Shown: positions 23,060 through 34,589, counted from the stretch's first letter. The stretch is DNA of 64,000 nt from Molossus alvarezi (GCA_037176705.1 CM073887.1:44206001-44270000); one strand, 5' to 3'. Numbers and translations: made by a program. Notes: generated by a model from the sequence alone, not told the origin.

Positions 23060-23285
23060 AGCAAATGTTTTATAATCACACAAACAGAGGCTGACTCTTG
23101 TTTCTGCCACTTACTCATTGTTTGGCCTTGAGGGAGTTATTTAACTTCACTGAGCCTCAGTAGACCCATCTGTAAAACTGGATGATAATATTACTTATCT
23201 CTCAGAGTTACTAGGAAGATTTCATTAAAGGCTGTATATAACGTACTTGGCCCAAAATGAGCACTCAAAAAATTTAGCTGTATGT
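23060..23285 (+). repeat. MIR SINE
   Basis: A well-preserved order: 'aacagaggctgactcttg', 'tctgccacttactcattg', 'cttcactgagcctcagta', 'catctgtaaaactggatg', and 3' 'gcactcaaaaaatttag'. Confidence 0.8.
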
Positions 23286-23886
23286 ATTTACCATCATGTA
23301 TGAGTACCCATAATCTGCAAGATGTGGTGAAGGGGTAGAGAGAATACAAAAATGAACCATATAGCCTCCTGCCTTCAAGGAAATTATATCTAGTGGGTTG
23401 CATTTAAAGCTTTCCTATAAACTTACCAGGAAAAGAAAAATTCTCAACTTTTTTCCTAGGATTATCAAGGCATTACTATTCTGGATCAAAACCACTTTAA
23501 AACCCTCTATCTTATTTGGGAGATACTTTTATAAGTTAGAGGTGGGAAATCTACTAGGAACAAGTATGAGCCAAAAAGCTAACCTTCCTGTCACCAGACT
23601 AGGATCTGTGAGTGACTTTAAACTGCCAATTTTGACATAAAGTTTACCAGCCTACGCCCTGTTCCTCACACTGCGCCCTTGTACCAGTGGGTTTGATGCT
23701 GGGAAGCATCACAGCCTTAGGAAATGTGCGATCATGCTATTGGTCACTGTTTATGGGTCTCCTTCAAGTCTCACTGTATGGAATTGTGGCTCCCAGGACA
23801 CTGTCGGCCTATACCTGGCAAGTGAGGAGAGAACAGGGGTGAGGGAGACCTTACCAGACCAGCCTCTTACAAAACCCATCCCATCG
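23286..23886. other. Unique intergenic stretch
   Basis: Nothing recognised beyond short open frames without domains. Confidence 0.4.
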
Positions 23887-24120
23887 GCCCTGGACTGTTT
23901 GGCTCAGCAGTTGGAGCGTCAGCCCTCACACCAAAGAGTCACAGGTTCGATTCCGGTCAAGGGCATGTACCTCAGTTGTGGTTCGGTCCCCGGCCCTGGC
24001 CAGGGTCCTGTGGGAGGCAACCAATCAATGTGTCTTTCTCATGTTGATGTTTCTCTCTCTCTCCCTCATTCTATCTGAAAATAAATGAAAAAAAAATATC
24101 CTCTGGTGAAGATTTTTTAA
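23887..24120 (+). repeat. Ves SINE, type A (diverged)
   Basis: Head 'gccctggactgtttggctcag', B-box 'aggttcgattcc', body, and 'cctctggtgaaga' end before a T/A-rich tail. Confidence 0.88.
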
Positions 24121-24507
24121 AAAAATCTCCTCTGAAGGGAAAACCAACCAACTGTGAAAGCACCTTGATTCTTCCAGGTTCTGTGGTAACGTTCCTTAAA
24201 CACTATTGTCAATTCTCTGTACCAAGGGAGAACTATCATTAGCAGCTTGATTTCAAAATTATAGTTAATTCAGAAATCATACCTGAGGGCTCTGAGTCTG
24301 CACAGTGCTTCAAAGAAATTACTCCATCCAAAACGACCCAGGGAAAGCTAAAAAGTTGTACCCCTGCCCTCACCTGGACTCTTCCCTCCATACCTGTGTC
24401 CATTCTGGAGACAAGCAGTGAGCACCTCTGGGGTTTATATAAAGCAACTCTTCTCTCTGATTGTCCTTCTCTCTGATTCAAACCCAATGGGAGTTGATAA
24501 GCAAGGT

Positions 24508-24588
24508 TTTCTCTTCTCTTCTCTTCTCTTCTCTTCTTTTCTCTTCTCTTCTCTTCTCTTCTCTTCTCTTCTCTTCTCTTCTCTTCTT
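24508..24588. repeat. (TCTTC)n microsatellite
   Basis: About 80 bases of a TCTTC pentamer, interrupted once. It directly abuts the A-tail side of the minus-strand Ves at 24,592, so it is probably that SINE's tail (AAGAG units on the other strand) expanded by slippage. Confidence 0.9.
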
Positions 24589-24591
24589 TTT

Positions 24592-24831
24592 TTATCCTCA
24601 CCTGAGGACACTTTGCATTCATCTTCAGATAGAGCTAGAGGGAGAGAGGGAGAAAGAGAGAGAAAGAAACATTGATATGAGAGAGACCGATCGACTGGCT
24701 GCCACCCACATGACCCCAACCGGGGGCCAGGGACAAACTGCAACCGAGGTACCTGCCCTTAGCGGGAACCGAACCCGGGTCTCCCTGGACCGCGGGCCGA
24801 CGCTCTAACTGCTGAGCCAAACCGGCCAGGG
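24592..24831 (-). repeat. Ves SINE, type A
   Basis: A minus-strand copy with a good head ('ccaaaccggccaggg') and 'atcctcacctgagga' at the tail side. 'ggttttct' on both outer flanks (24,506 and 24,836), beyond the microsatellite, suggests the duplication. Confidence 0.9.
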
Positions 24832-24849
24832 AGCCAGGTTTTCTTTTTT

Positions 24850-25780
24850 GTTTTTGTTTTATAATGAAAGAAAACAAAGCAAGCTTTATTTTATATTCAT
24901 CTCCAGTCTTTTAACACAAGTTGTATAAACTAAAACCCTGGCCAATTATAACGATTTCCTTCCTAGATAAGCACAAACTACCTAGGAGTTTCTTTTCTCT
25001 CTCAGTGAACAAACGTTCCTATTTTAAGTAGAACATGAGCACTTCTGGGAATTCAGCATAAGCAATTGACTGGCTTCTTAAAAGCCCCCAGAAGTGATCC
25101 TTTATACATCTCCTCTAGTGTCCACCACCAGCACGTGCTCAGCCAGCCAGACCATGGTAACCGCTGCTGCTGCACCTGTTCGAGTAGATGTATTTTCTTT
25201 CTTCATATGTTTTTGTGTCTTTGTGACAGATCACTTTATTCATCAGTGACAAGCCCCTCACCTGCAGCAAAAAATCTGATGACTGTACATATAAACCCTG
25301 CTTTCATGACAAAAATGCCCAGAAATACCAGGATTTCTGATCAATAAGGCAAAGACAACTAAACGTTAAGTCGAAAGTCATCCTAATGTAACTAACACTT
25401 CTGTCTAAATGATTTATTGGTCTGTCCAGCACAATTATATCCACGCTTCTCATTTCTTAATTAATGGATTTTAATGGAAAGGAGGAAAAATGTGTACTTT
25501 AAAGATAGTATCTTTTAATCCACAGGCTCATTTGAAAATCAAGACTGACATTGAAATACTGCATCCCCTGTGTCATCATAATAGAATTCCTGCCCTGAAT
25601 GTTTTCTTACAATAATTGAACAAGAGCTATAACTTCAAAACAGACTTAGTAAAGGTACAAATTCATGCCTATTTAAGTCAAATGGCTATTTGATGACTAT
25701 AGCCATCAAGATAATCTTGTGTATTAAATAAAATGCATAACTTATTTTTAGGATAAATTCTTTGTTCTAAAAAAGATAAG
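24850..25780. other. Unique stretch; AT-rich candidate regulatory block 25,380-25,770
   Basis: No gene or repeat. 25,380-25,770 is AT-rich, complex and non-repetitive. Motifs include CTTAATTAATGGATTTTAATGG, which contains two homeodomain-like cores. It is a candidate conserved non-coding element only. Confidence 0.35.
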
Positions 25781-25784
25781 CATT

Positions 25785-25793
25785 TCTTTCTTT

Positions 25794-25872
<79 letters not shown>
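25785..25872. repeat. (TTTC)n microsatellite
   Basis: About 22 uninterrupted TTTC units. Likely length-polymorphic. Confidence 0.95.
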
Positions 25873-25914
25873 ATTTCAAGCACCCTCCATGTTGTTGCCT
25901 TTTATTTTAAGTTA

Positions 25915-26518
25915 GGAATTTTTCTTTTTTTTAATCATTTTTTTATTTTTTAATTATAATTGACCTATGATATTATATTCATTTCAAGCGTACACTCTGC
26001 TGATTAGACATTATATAACTTACTAAGTGATCATCCCAATGAATGTCATACCCATCTGACACCATTCATAGTTCTTAGAATATTATTGACTGCACTCCCT
26101 ATGCTGTACTTTACCCCCCAGGACTATACTATTACTACCTATTTGTACTTAATCCCTTCAACTTTTTCACCTATCTTCCCAACACCTCTCCCATCTGGCA
26201 ACCATCAAAATATTCTCTATCTTGAGTATGTTCTGATTGTTCATTTATTTTGTTTTTTAGATTCAACTATTGATAGATACAAATTTTTGCCATTTTGTTT
26301 ACATTATTTTATATATTTCTTTTCTTCTTCTTCTTCCCTTGAACATTTCATGTAATACTGTTTTGGTGGTGATAACTCCTTCAGCTGTTTGTTGTCTGGA
26401 AAGATTTTTGTATGTCCTTTGATTCTAAATGACCATTTTGCTGGGTAATCTTGGTAATAGGTCTTTACTAGTCATCCCTTTGAATATTTTTCACTGATTT
26501 ATTTTAGAGAGAGAGGAA

Positions 26519-26556
<38 letters not shown>

Positions 26557-27985
26557 TCAATGTGACAGAGAAAAATTGATCAGTTGGCTTCCTGCATGCA
26601 CCCCAAGTGGAGATCATGTGCCCTGACTGGGAATCAAACCAGTGACCCTTTGGTGCATGGAACAATGCTCAACCAACTGAGTGGCCTAATGTGGTAAGTG
26701 TCCTGTAGGGTCCAATTGCACAGACTCCCCATTCACCCAAGCTGTACATTCTAGGTGCATACCGCCCTTCCTTGGTGTGCACTGTGTACACCCTCCTGTT
26801 GTAGTGAGCCTTGATTGCTGTTGGCATGTCAATGGAAGGGATTTACCTCAAGGTCCATCAGCTGCAAAGACTGGCTGCAACCACCATGGAGAATCAACTG
26901 TGTATGGGCCATAGAACAGGACTTACTTCAGTGGGGTTTTGGTGCCTGCTGAGTCCACCTCTTGAGTGTGTCACTTGTGGAAGTGGTTGAGTGGTGCTTC
27001 AACATAGTCTGAATCTATCCACTAAGTGTGCTGGCTCTAGGGCCTCCCAGGAGGTGCAGGCCAAGGTCAGCCACTGCCTGTGTTCTGCCTGGAGCCGCTC
27101 AACATGAGCTACAAAGCTATCTACAGATGGCTGCTACTTGTGCTGGGCTTGGAGGTGCCCAGGAGAGGCTATGAACTAAGGCTGGCTGCTGCTAATGCCA
27201 GACCTTGTGAGAGGTACATGACTGGCTGAGGCCAGATGCTGCTTGTATGAGAGATTTTAGTAAAGTCTGAAGTATGAGCCAAGACAGGCCATTCATATGG
27301 AAAAGCCACTGGAAACAGCGCGGGTAGGCCTGAAAATTGTTGGGGTAGGGCCTCAGGGAACCACCATGGTGGGGCAAACAGTGGGAACCAGGTTGATGGA
27401 GACTCAGATATAGTGCTCACCTCTTGGCTTTGTGGGGCCAAGAAAAGGAACAATGGCCCCTAAAAACACTTCTGCTGGGAGAAAGCTGCCCCCTTAGCTT
27501 TCGCTCTGATGTCAGATGCTTCAGTTCCTCCCTGTATGTCCCTGGTGCCTTTTGGGCTGCTTCCCCAGAAGCCCTTCATTTTACTCAACCACTATCCCTG
27601 CCTGTTTTTACAGACAGAAGTTATAGGGACTTCTTGTTCCCACACTGAAACCTTAGGAGGGGGGCCTGGTGTGGAGCTGGGACCCCTCACTCCTCAGGGG
27701 GGACATCTGCAGCCAAGGTATCCCTCCCAAGTTTTATCTGCCCAGTGGGACCAGCCTGTTTCACATCTCTGCCCCTCCTACCAGTCTTGATATGGACCAG
27801 TCTTGATGTGGCTTCTTCTTTATATCCTTAGTTGTAAGACTTCCATTCAGTTAGATTTCATGGAAATCTGAATGATGACTGTTCTGTAGTTTAGTTGTAA
27901 TATTGATGTGGTTGTGGGAGGATGCGAGCACTGTGTTTACCTTTGCCGCCATCTTGACCAGAAGCCCAATAAGCAAGGCTTTTAA
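25915..27985 (-). mobile_element. Second ORF2-less L1 derivative (HAL1-like), minus strand, internally deleted
   Basis: Read on the minus strand it has the 5' UTR (27,985 to 26,700) and the last part of ORF1 (about 26,480 to 26,340, corresponding to 20,276-20,460 in the other copy). It then continues into an L1 3' UTR (about 26,320 to 25,915) containing 'attttgatggttgccagatg', the same block as in the plus-strand copy at 20,566. No ORF2 lies between. ORF1's N-terminal part and the end of the 5' UTR are missing, and a Ves SINE occupies exactly that gap. The 3' terminal part differs from the first copy and looks like an older L1MA/MB-type tail. Confidence 0.72.
26492..26695 (-). repeat. Ves SINE, type B, at a deletion breakpoint
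   Basis: A minus-strand copy with (GA)n and a worn head ('ccaactgagtggcc'). No clear target-site duplication is seen. Its outer flanks belong to points of the HAL1-like element that should be about 1.1 kb or more apart. Confidence 0.8.
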
Positions 27986-28204
27986 TTCAAAAGGCCTCGT
28001 AGTAAAATTAGAGACTACATAGAAGAATAATTATAAATGATAGCTAGTGAATAAATTGAAATAAGAACTTTATCACCTCTGTTAATTATGTCAAGAAGAA
28101 ATTTAAGTCAAGAGTTTCCAAGGAAGAATAATGGTTGGATAATCCATCATCAAATAAGTGGCAACTCTTTATTAGGAAAGAGTTATGACTGTTGGCTATG
28201 ATGT

Positions 28205-28615
28205 ATCTTGGTACAGTGATTTTCAGCATTGGTTTTGTTTTGTTTTTTAATATTAATGTCTGCCCAGCCAGTGTGGCTCAGTGGATTGAGCATCGTCCCA
28301 TGAACTGAGAGGTCCTGGTTTGATTCCCAGTCAGGGCACATGCCTGGGTTATGGGCTTGATCCCTGGTAGGGGGTGTGCAAGAGGCAGCTGACTGATGTT
28401 TCTCTCTTACACTAATGTTTCTATCTGTCTCTCTCCCTTTCTCTCTCTAAAAAAAATCAATAAAAACATGTTTTAAAAAAAATTAATGCCAAACATTAGC
28501 TCCAGCCCAATTAAATCAGAATTCCTGGGGGTTGAGCCCAGGCATCAGTATTTTTTTTAATATTCCCCATGTGGTTCTAATGTGCAGCTTGGGTTGGGAC
28601 TCACTGCATTAGTTA
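28205..28615 (+). mobile_element. MER5A-like MITE split by a Ves copy
   Basis: Left part about 28,219-28,258. Right part 28,485-28,615 with 'aattaaatcagaattcctgg' and 'catgtggttctaatgtgcag'. The two flank the Ves copy. Confidence 0.6.
28260..28480 (+). repeat. Ves SINE, type B
   Basis: Head 'gcccagccagtgtggctcag', 'tcccagtcagggcacatgcc', CT-rich body, and 'ctctctaaaaaaaatcaataaa' end. Confidence 0.9.
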
Positions 28616-28830
28616 ACAGAACTTAGTTACCTGAAAATGAAAATGCTGCTTTTAAAATGGTTTGACTTTTTCCCTTGAGCACCAGACAAATCGTGTTTGA
28701 TTAATTAACATTTTCCAAACAACAGCAATGAATTAACTGCTGCAAATGTTCAGGCCATGGAATTAGACATGACTCCTCAGCATCAGACTCATCTCCCCAG
28801 ATGGAAGGTTGAACATGGATTTTCACAAAC
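28616..28830. promoter_or_regulatory. Candidate conserved non-coding element
   Basis: A unique, AT-rich segment with a TGATTAATTAAC core at about 28,700 and further ATTAA/GCAAAT motifs. It has no repeat signature and no open frame of interest. The call rests on sequence texture only; alignment to other mammals would decide. Confidence 0.3.
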
Positions 28831-28899
28831 AAGGGCTTAGCAGACAACAATCAGAGAAAGGCTAGCCTTGGCTGAGCAAGTACTGTGCAGGGAGCAAAA

Positions 28900-29425
28900 A
28901 GACAAAACTATGAACTCAATTCTACATTCACTCAAGTACTTATTAAATGCACCGGGCACTGTACTAGTGGCTGGAGAGTCTGAGATTAAGAGAATATGAC
29001 CAAAGCCCCCAGAGGAACTGACAGTGTAATGGGGAGAAAAAAATGTAGACAAAACTTTCTAGCTGTGCACTATGTAATCGAGGTACAGAGCAGGTACTTG
29101 GGAAGCACAAAGAGGAAGCGCAGAAGCCTCAAGATGACAGGTAAGGATTCATGGAGAAGGTAACTGTGTGTTGAATCTAGAAAGGTGGGTGGAAGTCAGC
29201 TATGTCAGTGGGGTCTATAACCCATGCCAAGATGAGAAAGAGCATGACTAGTTCTAGGAAAAACACAAATGACAGATGAAGTTAGAAAGGCAGTTGGGGA
29301 GCTGATCGTACAACCTGTGTAGGCCATCTAAAACTTTTGGATTTAACCTTGGGAGTCATGAGAGATTTTGAGTAGGAAAGTGACATGATCAAATTCATAT
29401 CTCATGCAGCTTATAGAGTCTTACT
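28900..29425. repeat. Ancient interspersed repeat, family not named
   Basis: It contains 'cttattaaatgcaccgggcac', 'acagtgtaatggggagaaaa' and 'aggaaagtgacatgatcaaa', a sequence of blocks seen in an old mammalian dispersed repeat. I cannot assign it safely. Confidence 0.4.
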
Positions 29426-29825
29426 ACTCAAAGTGCAGTCCGTATACCAGCATCACTTGTTAGAAATTTTAAAATCTCAGACCACCCTGGCTAGTTTGGC
29501 TCAGAGTTTAGAGCATTGGCCCAAGAACTAAAGAATCGTGGGTTTGATTCTCATCAAGGCACGTACCTTGGTTGCAGTTCGATCCCCCTGGTCAGGGTTG
29601 TGTAGGAGGCAACCAGTCAATGTATCGCTCTCACATTGATGTTTCTCTCACTCTCTCTCTATCTCTCCCTTCCACTCTGTCTGAAAATAAATGGAAAAAT
29701 ATCCTCATGTGAGGATTTAAGAAAAAATTATAAAAACCTCAGACCCCATCCCAAACATACTATATCAGAATCTGCCTTTTAACAAGCTCCTGAAATTATT
29801 CATATGCACATTAAAGTTTAATATA
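29420..29825 (+). mobile_element. MER5A-like MITE split by a Ves copy
   Basis: Left part 'actactcaaagtgcagtcc ... cacttgttagaaatttta'. Right part 29,733-29,825 with 'cagaatctgccttttaaca'. The Ves lies between with a duplication of 'aaatctcagacc/aaacctcagacc'. Confidence 0.75.
29486..29730 (+). repeat. Ves SINE, type A-like
   Basis: Head 'ccctggctagtttggctcag', 'gggtttgattctc' in the B-box position, CT-rich body, end 'cctcatgtgagga'. Confidence 0.88.
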
Positions 29826-31800
29826 CAGAGTCAAAGAGGAGACATTTTCATGAGAGAGAGCTGAGACTTTATAAAGACCCGTTAGGAGGATATGGCAACA
29901 ATTTGTTAAATAATCTCTTCAGACAGCTCTTTAACAACCACCTACAGATAGATCCATGTATAGACTGTCCTTCAAAACATCCAATTGATAAGTATAATAC
30001 TCAAGCAACATTCATGTAGACAAGCTGAGTTTTCTCCTCAAAATAACTTCATTTTCTATAAGATTAGCCAGAATCCTACAGACTTAACCATAACATGAGA
30101 CCCACATGCCATATCATGTGCACTGGAATATGCAGGGCTATTTATTGTGGAATTTCTGATACAGTTTCAATGGAAAAGAGGAAAGATCCACTTGTCTATT
30201 TTTGATGAAGGTACAGACAATGCAACCATAGTCTTTCTCTATCGCAAAGACCATGTGGGTGAACACTAACTTGGTAGTGAGAACACTAGAGACCCAGAAT
30301 AAAATCTGTTGTGAATTTTACGATTATTGATTTGGTTTTCTGAAGGAGAAAGGAAGAGACAGATCTGAAAAGAGAGATAGGAGAGCCTTGGTGTGGTCTT
30401 TGGTGGAGATAATGTCCTCTCTTTGATCATGGGCAATAGAGATGATGGGGTTACCCTGAGGCACTCCTTTTCATAAAATAGTCTTCCTATAAAAAACAGT
30501 GAATCTTGAAGGATTTGAAAGGAGTGTGGTCTACTAGGTACAAAGTAGGGAGGTGGTTAAAAGATCAACAAGCAATTAGTCTATAAATAACCACAAGTGT
30601 ACCTTGTCTTTAACAATAATAGCATTATTGAACAGGGTATACAAATTAGACTGGGGTTAAATTAAACTTATTTTAAGCCCATTGTGGATATTTGCTATTT
30701 AAAGGGATCCTTTGTAGCATGGATAATCACTCACTAATGAAGCTTTTGTTAAATCTGGAGTTCTACAAAGCTAAAGTTCCCAAACAGACTGTGACTGGAA
30801 GATCAGCCCACAGATATCTGGCAGAATACAATGTGTCTGTTTGCCAGAGAACCAAGCTCTGTAAAGAGAGTCCAGTGATTCAGGAACCCACCCTCGAAAG
30901 GAAGCAGTCCTGCCTTTGGGGAAAGTGGAAATGTATCTAGATAAAAGAACACATATCTTGCTGACTAAAAGAGAATTTAAGACCCAGGGGTCAAGTGAAA
31001 CAGTTGGGGGAGCAGTAAGGAAAGAGCAGATGGATTACTAGCCACTGTATTGGAGGTAGACAGAAGAAAGTGAGTGACCACAAAAAAATCTGGAGATTGT
31101 ACTTAAATCTTGAGTAAATTCTTCTTTACTCATATCAGGATTTCTAGTACTGGTATCCAAAATATTTCCAAATACTGCTAATACAATTACCTGAGAGAGA
31201 TCTGTGAGTTCTTAACCAGTGAAAGAGGTATTTTGGTGGGGAGCAATGTAATATACAAGAATTTAGTGTTAATTGAACAGTCTTGCATATCTCAGCTCTA
31301 AGTGCCAAAGAGAGATATCCTTCTGTGCTGGAGTTCTTGGAATGCCTTCACAGAAAAGATGGAGCTTGAATGGGAAATTAAAACATGGAGAAAGTTTGGT
31401 AATTTGGAAAGTGATGTAGTATAAGGCAATCAGAGTTAAATCAAGAGGTGTGGCTGTTTAAGACTATCTCTTTCAATTACCAAGTGCAAGTCATGAGCTC
31501 TCAAATAAAACTATACGTCCAGCTATAACCATGGTAGGGGACTCCAAGAAAGAGTCCAGGATGAAGAAATAAGGACCAAGTATGTTTCACTTCCCAACAG
31601 TTATCTAGGGTCTTCACATCTCCCTCAGTACCTCACACTTTCCATAAATCAGAATACCCCCTTCCTACAGCTCACAGCTGAATGAGAAGGAGGTTGGGAG
31701 ATACAGAAGCACCAGTCCAGTGGATCAAAAGGGAATTCAAGGTATGAAAAAAAATTCAAGAGATGGACAGATGAAAGGGTCAAAAAGGGGTTAAGTGAAG
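29826..31800. other. Unique intergenic stretch
   Basis: Two kilobases without a clear repeat. An 82-codon frame at 30,692-30,940 has no recognised domain. A few worn blocks look like old repeat debris. No gene is called. Confidence 0.4.
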
Positions 31801-31805
31801 TTGTT

Positions 31806-31828
31806 TAAAAAAAAAAAAAAAAAAAAAG
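31806..31828. repeat. A-run of about 22 bases
   Basis: An isolated poly(A) without a recognised retrosequence in front of it. Confidence 0.85.
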
Positions 31829-32061
31829 ATCCATTTAGATTTCAAGCAAGATCAGTACCAACTATTTCTCAAAAGCTTTTAAGACTTCATGTAACTTAGC
31901 AACTGACCTATGTTTGTTTTCTGTTTTGTTTTTATTCATGTCAGTTTCTCTGTGGTTACTATCAGCAAAAAAATGCTTAGGATTGTGCATTGACTGAGGG
32001 ATGGGAGGCAAGCAATCAAAAGTATGTACATCTTTTTGACAAGGTTGTGACAAGACAGGAC

Positions 32062-32188
32062 AAAAAAGATGAGCATAACCCATGGACACAGACAATAGTG
32101 TGTGGAAGGCCTGGAGTGGGGCAGGGGCTGGGCGGAGGGGGGCTAATGGATAGGAAAATGGGGAATGTCAACAATAAACAAACAAAAA
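32062..32188 (+). repeat. Short L1/HAL1 3' UTR tail
   Basis: 'ataacccatggacacagaca' followed by a G-rich block and 'aatgtcaacaataaac' is the terminal part of the 3' UTR also seen at 20,730-20,850 and 52,395-52,500. It is a strongly 5'-truncated insertion. Confidence 0.75.
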
Positions 32189-32583
32189 AGGTCAAATCCT
32201 TGGGTTCCTCAGAAGAAAAATCAGAACCCAAAGGCTCTCTCTGAGATTCAGACATGCATTCAGGTATGTGTGTCCCAGAAGGACCCTCGTGGGACTTTTT
32301 CTTTTCAGATATTTTAAGGTTTTATTGCTTGCCTACCTGAAAATCAGAACCAAACCAGATAATTAGTCTTTATAGACCCCTTATTGTATCCCACCTTGAA
32401 CCAAAAGGGCTGGGAAATAAATCAGGCTTTCTTAAAGTTGACTTTGGGTCCCCAAAAGAACCCTAGCCCTCCATCCCCACCAAATTCCTGTTCTCTCTTC
32501 TTGGTGAAGAATATTTGGAAATGTCATGGCCAGTGAGCTCTCCCAGTTGTCAGGAATAACTCTCACCGGAATGATAGAGAGAA

Positions 32584-32584
<1 letters not shown>
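32189..32584. other. Unique intergenic stretch
   Basis: Nothing recognised. Confidence 0.4.

Positions 32585-32638
<54 letters not shown>
32585..32638. repeat. (CA)n microsatellite
   Basis: About 26 perfect CA units. Likely polymorphic. Confidence 0.95.
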
Positions 32639-32640
<2 letters not shown>

Positions 32641-32794
32641 AGTCTCCTTGCGGCTGCCATGCTGTGGCAGTTGCAGGGAGAGCTCCCAGTTTTCTCAGTC
32701 AGCAAAATGTGAAATATCAGCACCGCACTGGCGGACAGCTCATAGCAGATCCCGCTGTAGAACCTGTCCTGAAATTTTCTTTTAAAAAACCTCT

Positions 32795-33905
32795 CTGATT
32801 GGTGTTTCAGATTTCTTAGGGTATATTCCTAGAAGTGGGATCACTGGGTCTAATGGCAGTTAAATTTTTAACTTTTTGAGGTAACACCATATTGTTTTCC
32901 ATAGTGGCTGCACCAGTCTGCATTCCCACCAGCAGTGCACTAGAGTCCCCTTTTCTCCACACCCTCGCCAACACTTGTTGTTTGATGATTTGTTGATGGC
33001 AGCCATTCTGACAGGTATGCGGTGATACCTCATTGTTGTTTTTATTTGCATCTCTCTGATGATTAGTGATGTTGAGCATTTCCTCATATGTCTCTTAGCC
33101 ATTTGTATGTCCTGTTTGGAGAGGTGTCTATTTAGGTCCTCTGCCCATTTTTTTAATTGGATTCTTTGTCTTCCTTTTGTGGAGTTGTATGAGCAATTAA
33201 CCCCTTATCTGATGCATCATTGGCGATTTTGGTTTCCCATATAGTGGGATCCCTTTTCGTTATGATGGTAGTTTCTTTTGCTGTGCAGAAGCTTTTTGGT
33301 TTGATGTAGCCCCATGTGTTCATTTTTTCCTTTGTTTCTCTTGCCTAAGGTAATGTACCAGTAAAAATTCTGCTGCGTGTGATGTCTGAGATTTTGTCGC
33401 CTACATTTTCTTCTAGGATTTTTATGGATTCACGAGTCACATTTAAGTCTTTTATCCATTTTGAGTTTATTCTCATGTATAGTGTAAGGGGTGTTCTAGC
33501 TTCATTTTTTTTTTTTTTTTTTTGCAAGTAGTTGTCCAATTTTCCCAACACCATTTATTGAAGAGACTGTCTTGACTCCATTGCATGCTCTTGCCACCTT
33601 TGTCAAATATTAGTTAAGCATATTGTCTTGGATCAATTTCTGGGTTCTCTATTCTGTTTCATTGATCTATCTGCCTGTTTGTGTGCCAGTACCAGGCTAT
33701 TTTTATTACAGTGGCTTTGTAGTATAACCTGATGTCTGGTAAGGTGATCCCTCCTTCTTTGTTCTTCTTTTTCAAGATTTCTGTGGCTATTTGGGGTCTT
33801 TTTTAGAGAGTTAAGCACCTGGAGGTAGGTGGCTATGGGTACTGGTTTAGACCTCAGAGATGCCACCAGGAATTCCATGTCTTTCTAGCATCCCATTCTG
33901 CCATC
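32795..33905 (-). mobile_element. L1 fragment, minus strand, lacking its 3' end
   Basis: The ORF2 C-terminal half on the minus strand, with the motif [18 protein letters not shown] readable at about 32,900-32,960 and frameshifts elsewhere. It stops abruptly in ORF2 at its 3' side (about 32,795), without 3' UTR or A-tail. At the other end the last 100 bases (to 33,905, with 'ctgccatcttagc') look like the first bases of an L1 5' UTR, so the copy may be internally deleted. A (T)n run of about 17 sits at 33,507. Confidence 0.75.
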
Positions 33906-34589
33906 TTAGCTTATTGATTTTTGTAATCTAATGGTTTCCAGATAGCTTCTCTTGCTCTGGGTATCACATCCACATCTAAGAAACACAGAAGGGAGAGGGA
34001 TGTCTCTCCAGTAACATCTGTCCATTTTATTAAGAAAAAAAGAGTTTTCCCTAAAGCATCCAGAGATTTCCATTTCGGTCTCATTGGCCAATACTGTCAG
34101 ATGACCCCTTCTAGCTGTACAGGAGGCTAGAAAAATTAGTATTTTGCTTTCCCACTTTGTAGTTAAAGGGGGCAAGGCAGAATGGTATTAACATGATCAG
34201 CTAACATTCCTGCCATAAGTAAAATAAATAAAACACTGAAGCTGCTTCCTCATCAATAAAATTGTCTAATTCCAGAACCTATTTCATAGAGATGATATAA
34301 AGTTCCATGGCATGACTCCCATAGAACGTAAGACACTAGGCACATTAGGTCACAGGACAGCAATGGAATATTCCATAGTCATTCAAACAAAACTTTGGGT
34401 TGCAATGTGAGACTAATGTCTATGAAAAACTTTTGAGGCAACAAAGGTGCACATCAATATAAAAGTTATAGGAAGCTTAAACTTCATGACCTCAGAGTAC
34501 AAAACAACTCCTTTTTCAAAAGGCTGACAAATTTGACTACATTAAAGTTAAAATTATTCCTAATTTGTAGAGGAGAAGCTGGGAACTCA
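33906..34589. other. Unique intergenic stretch
   Basis: Nothing recognised. Confidence 0.4.

Noticed and set aside
24508..24588. Possible CRISPR-like regular repeat
   Set aside because: It is a contiguous pentamer microsatellite without spacers, in a vertebrate genome.
31806..31828. Processed pseudogene suggested by an A-run
   Set aside because: I recognise no retrocopied gene sequence upstream and no clear target duplication.
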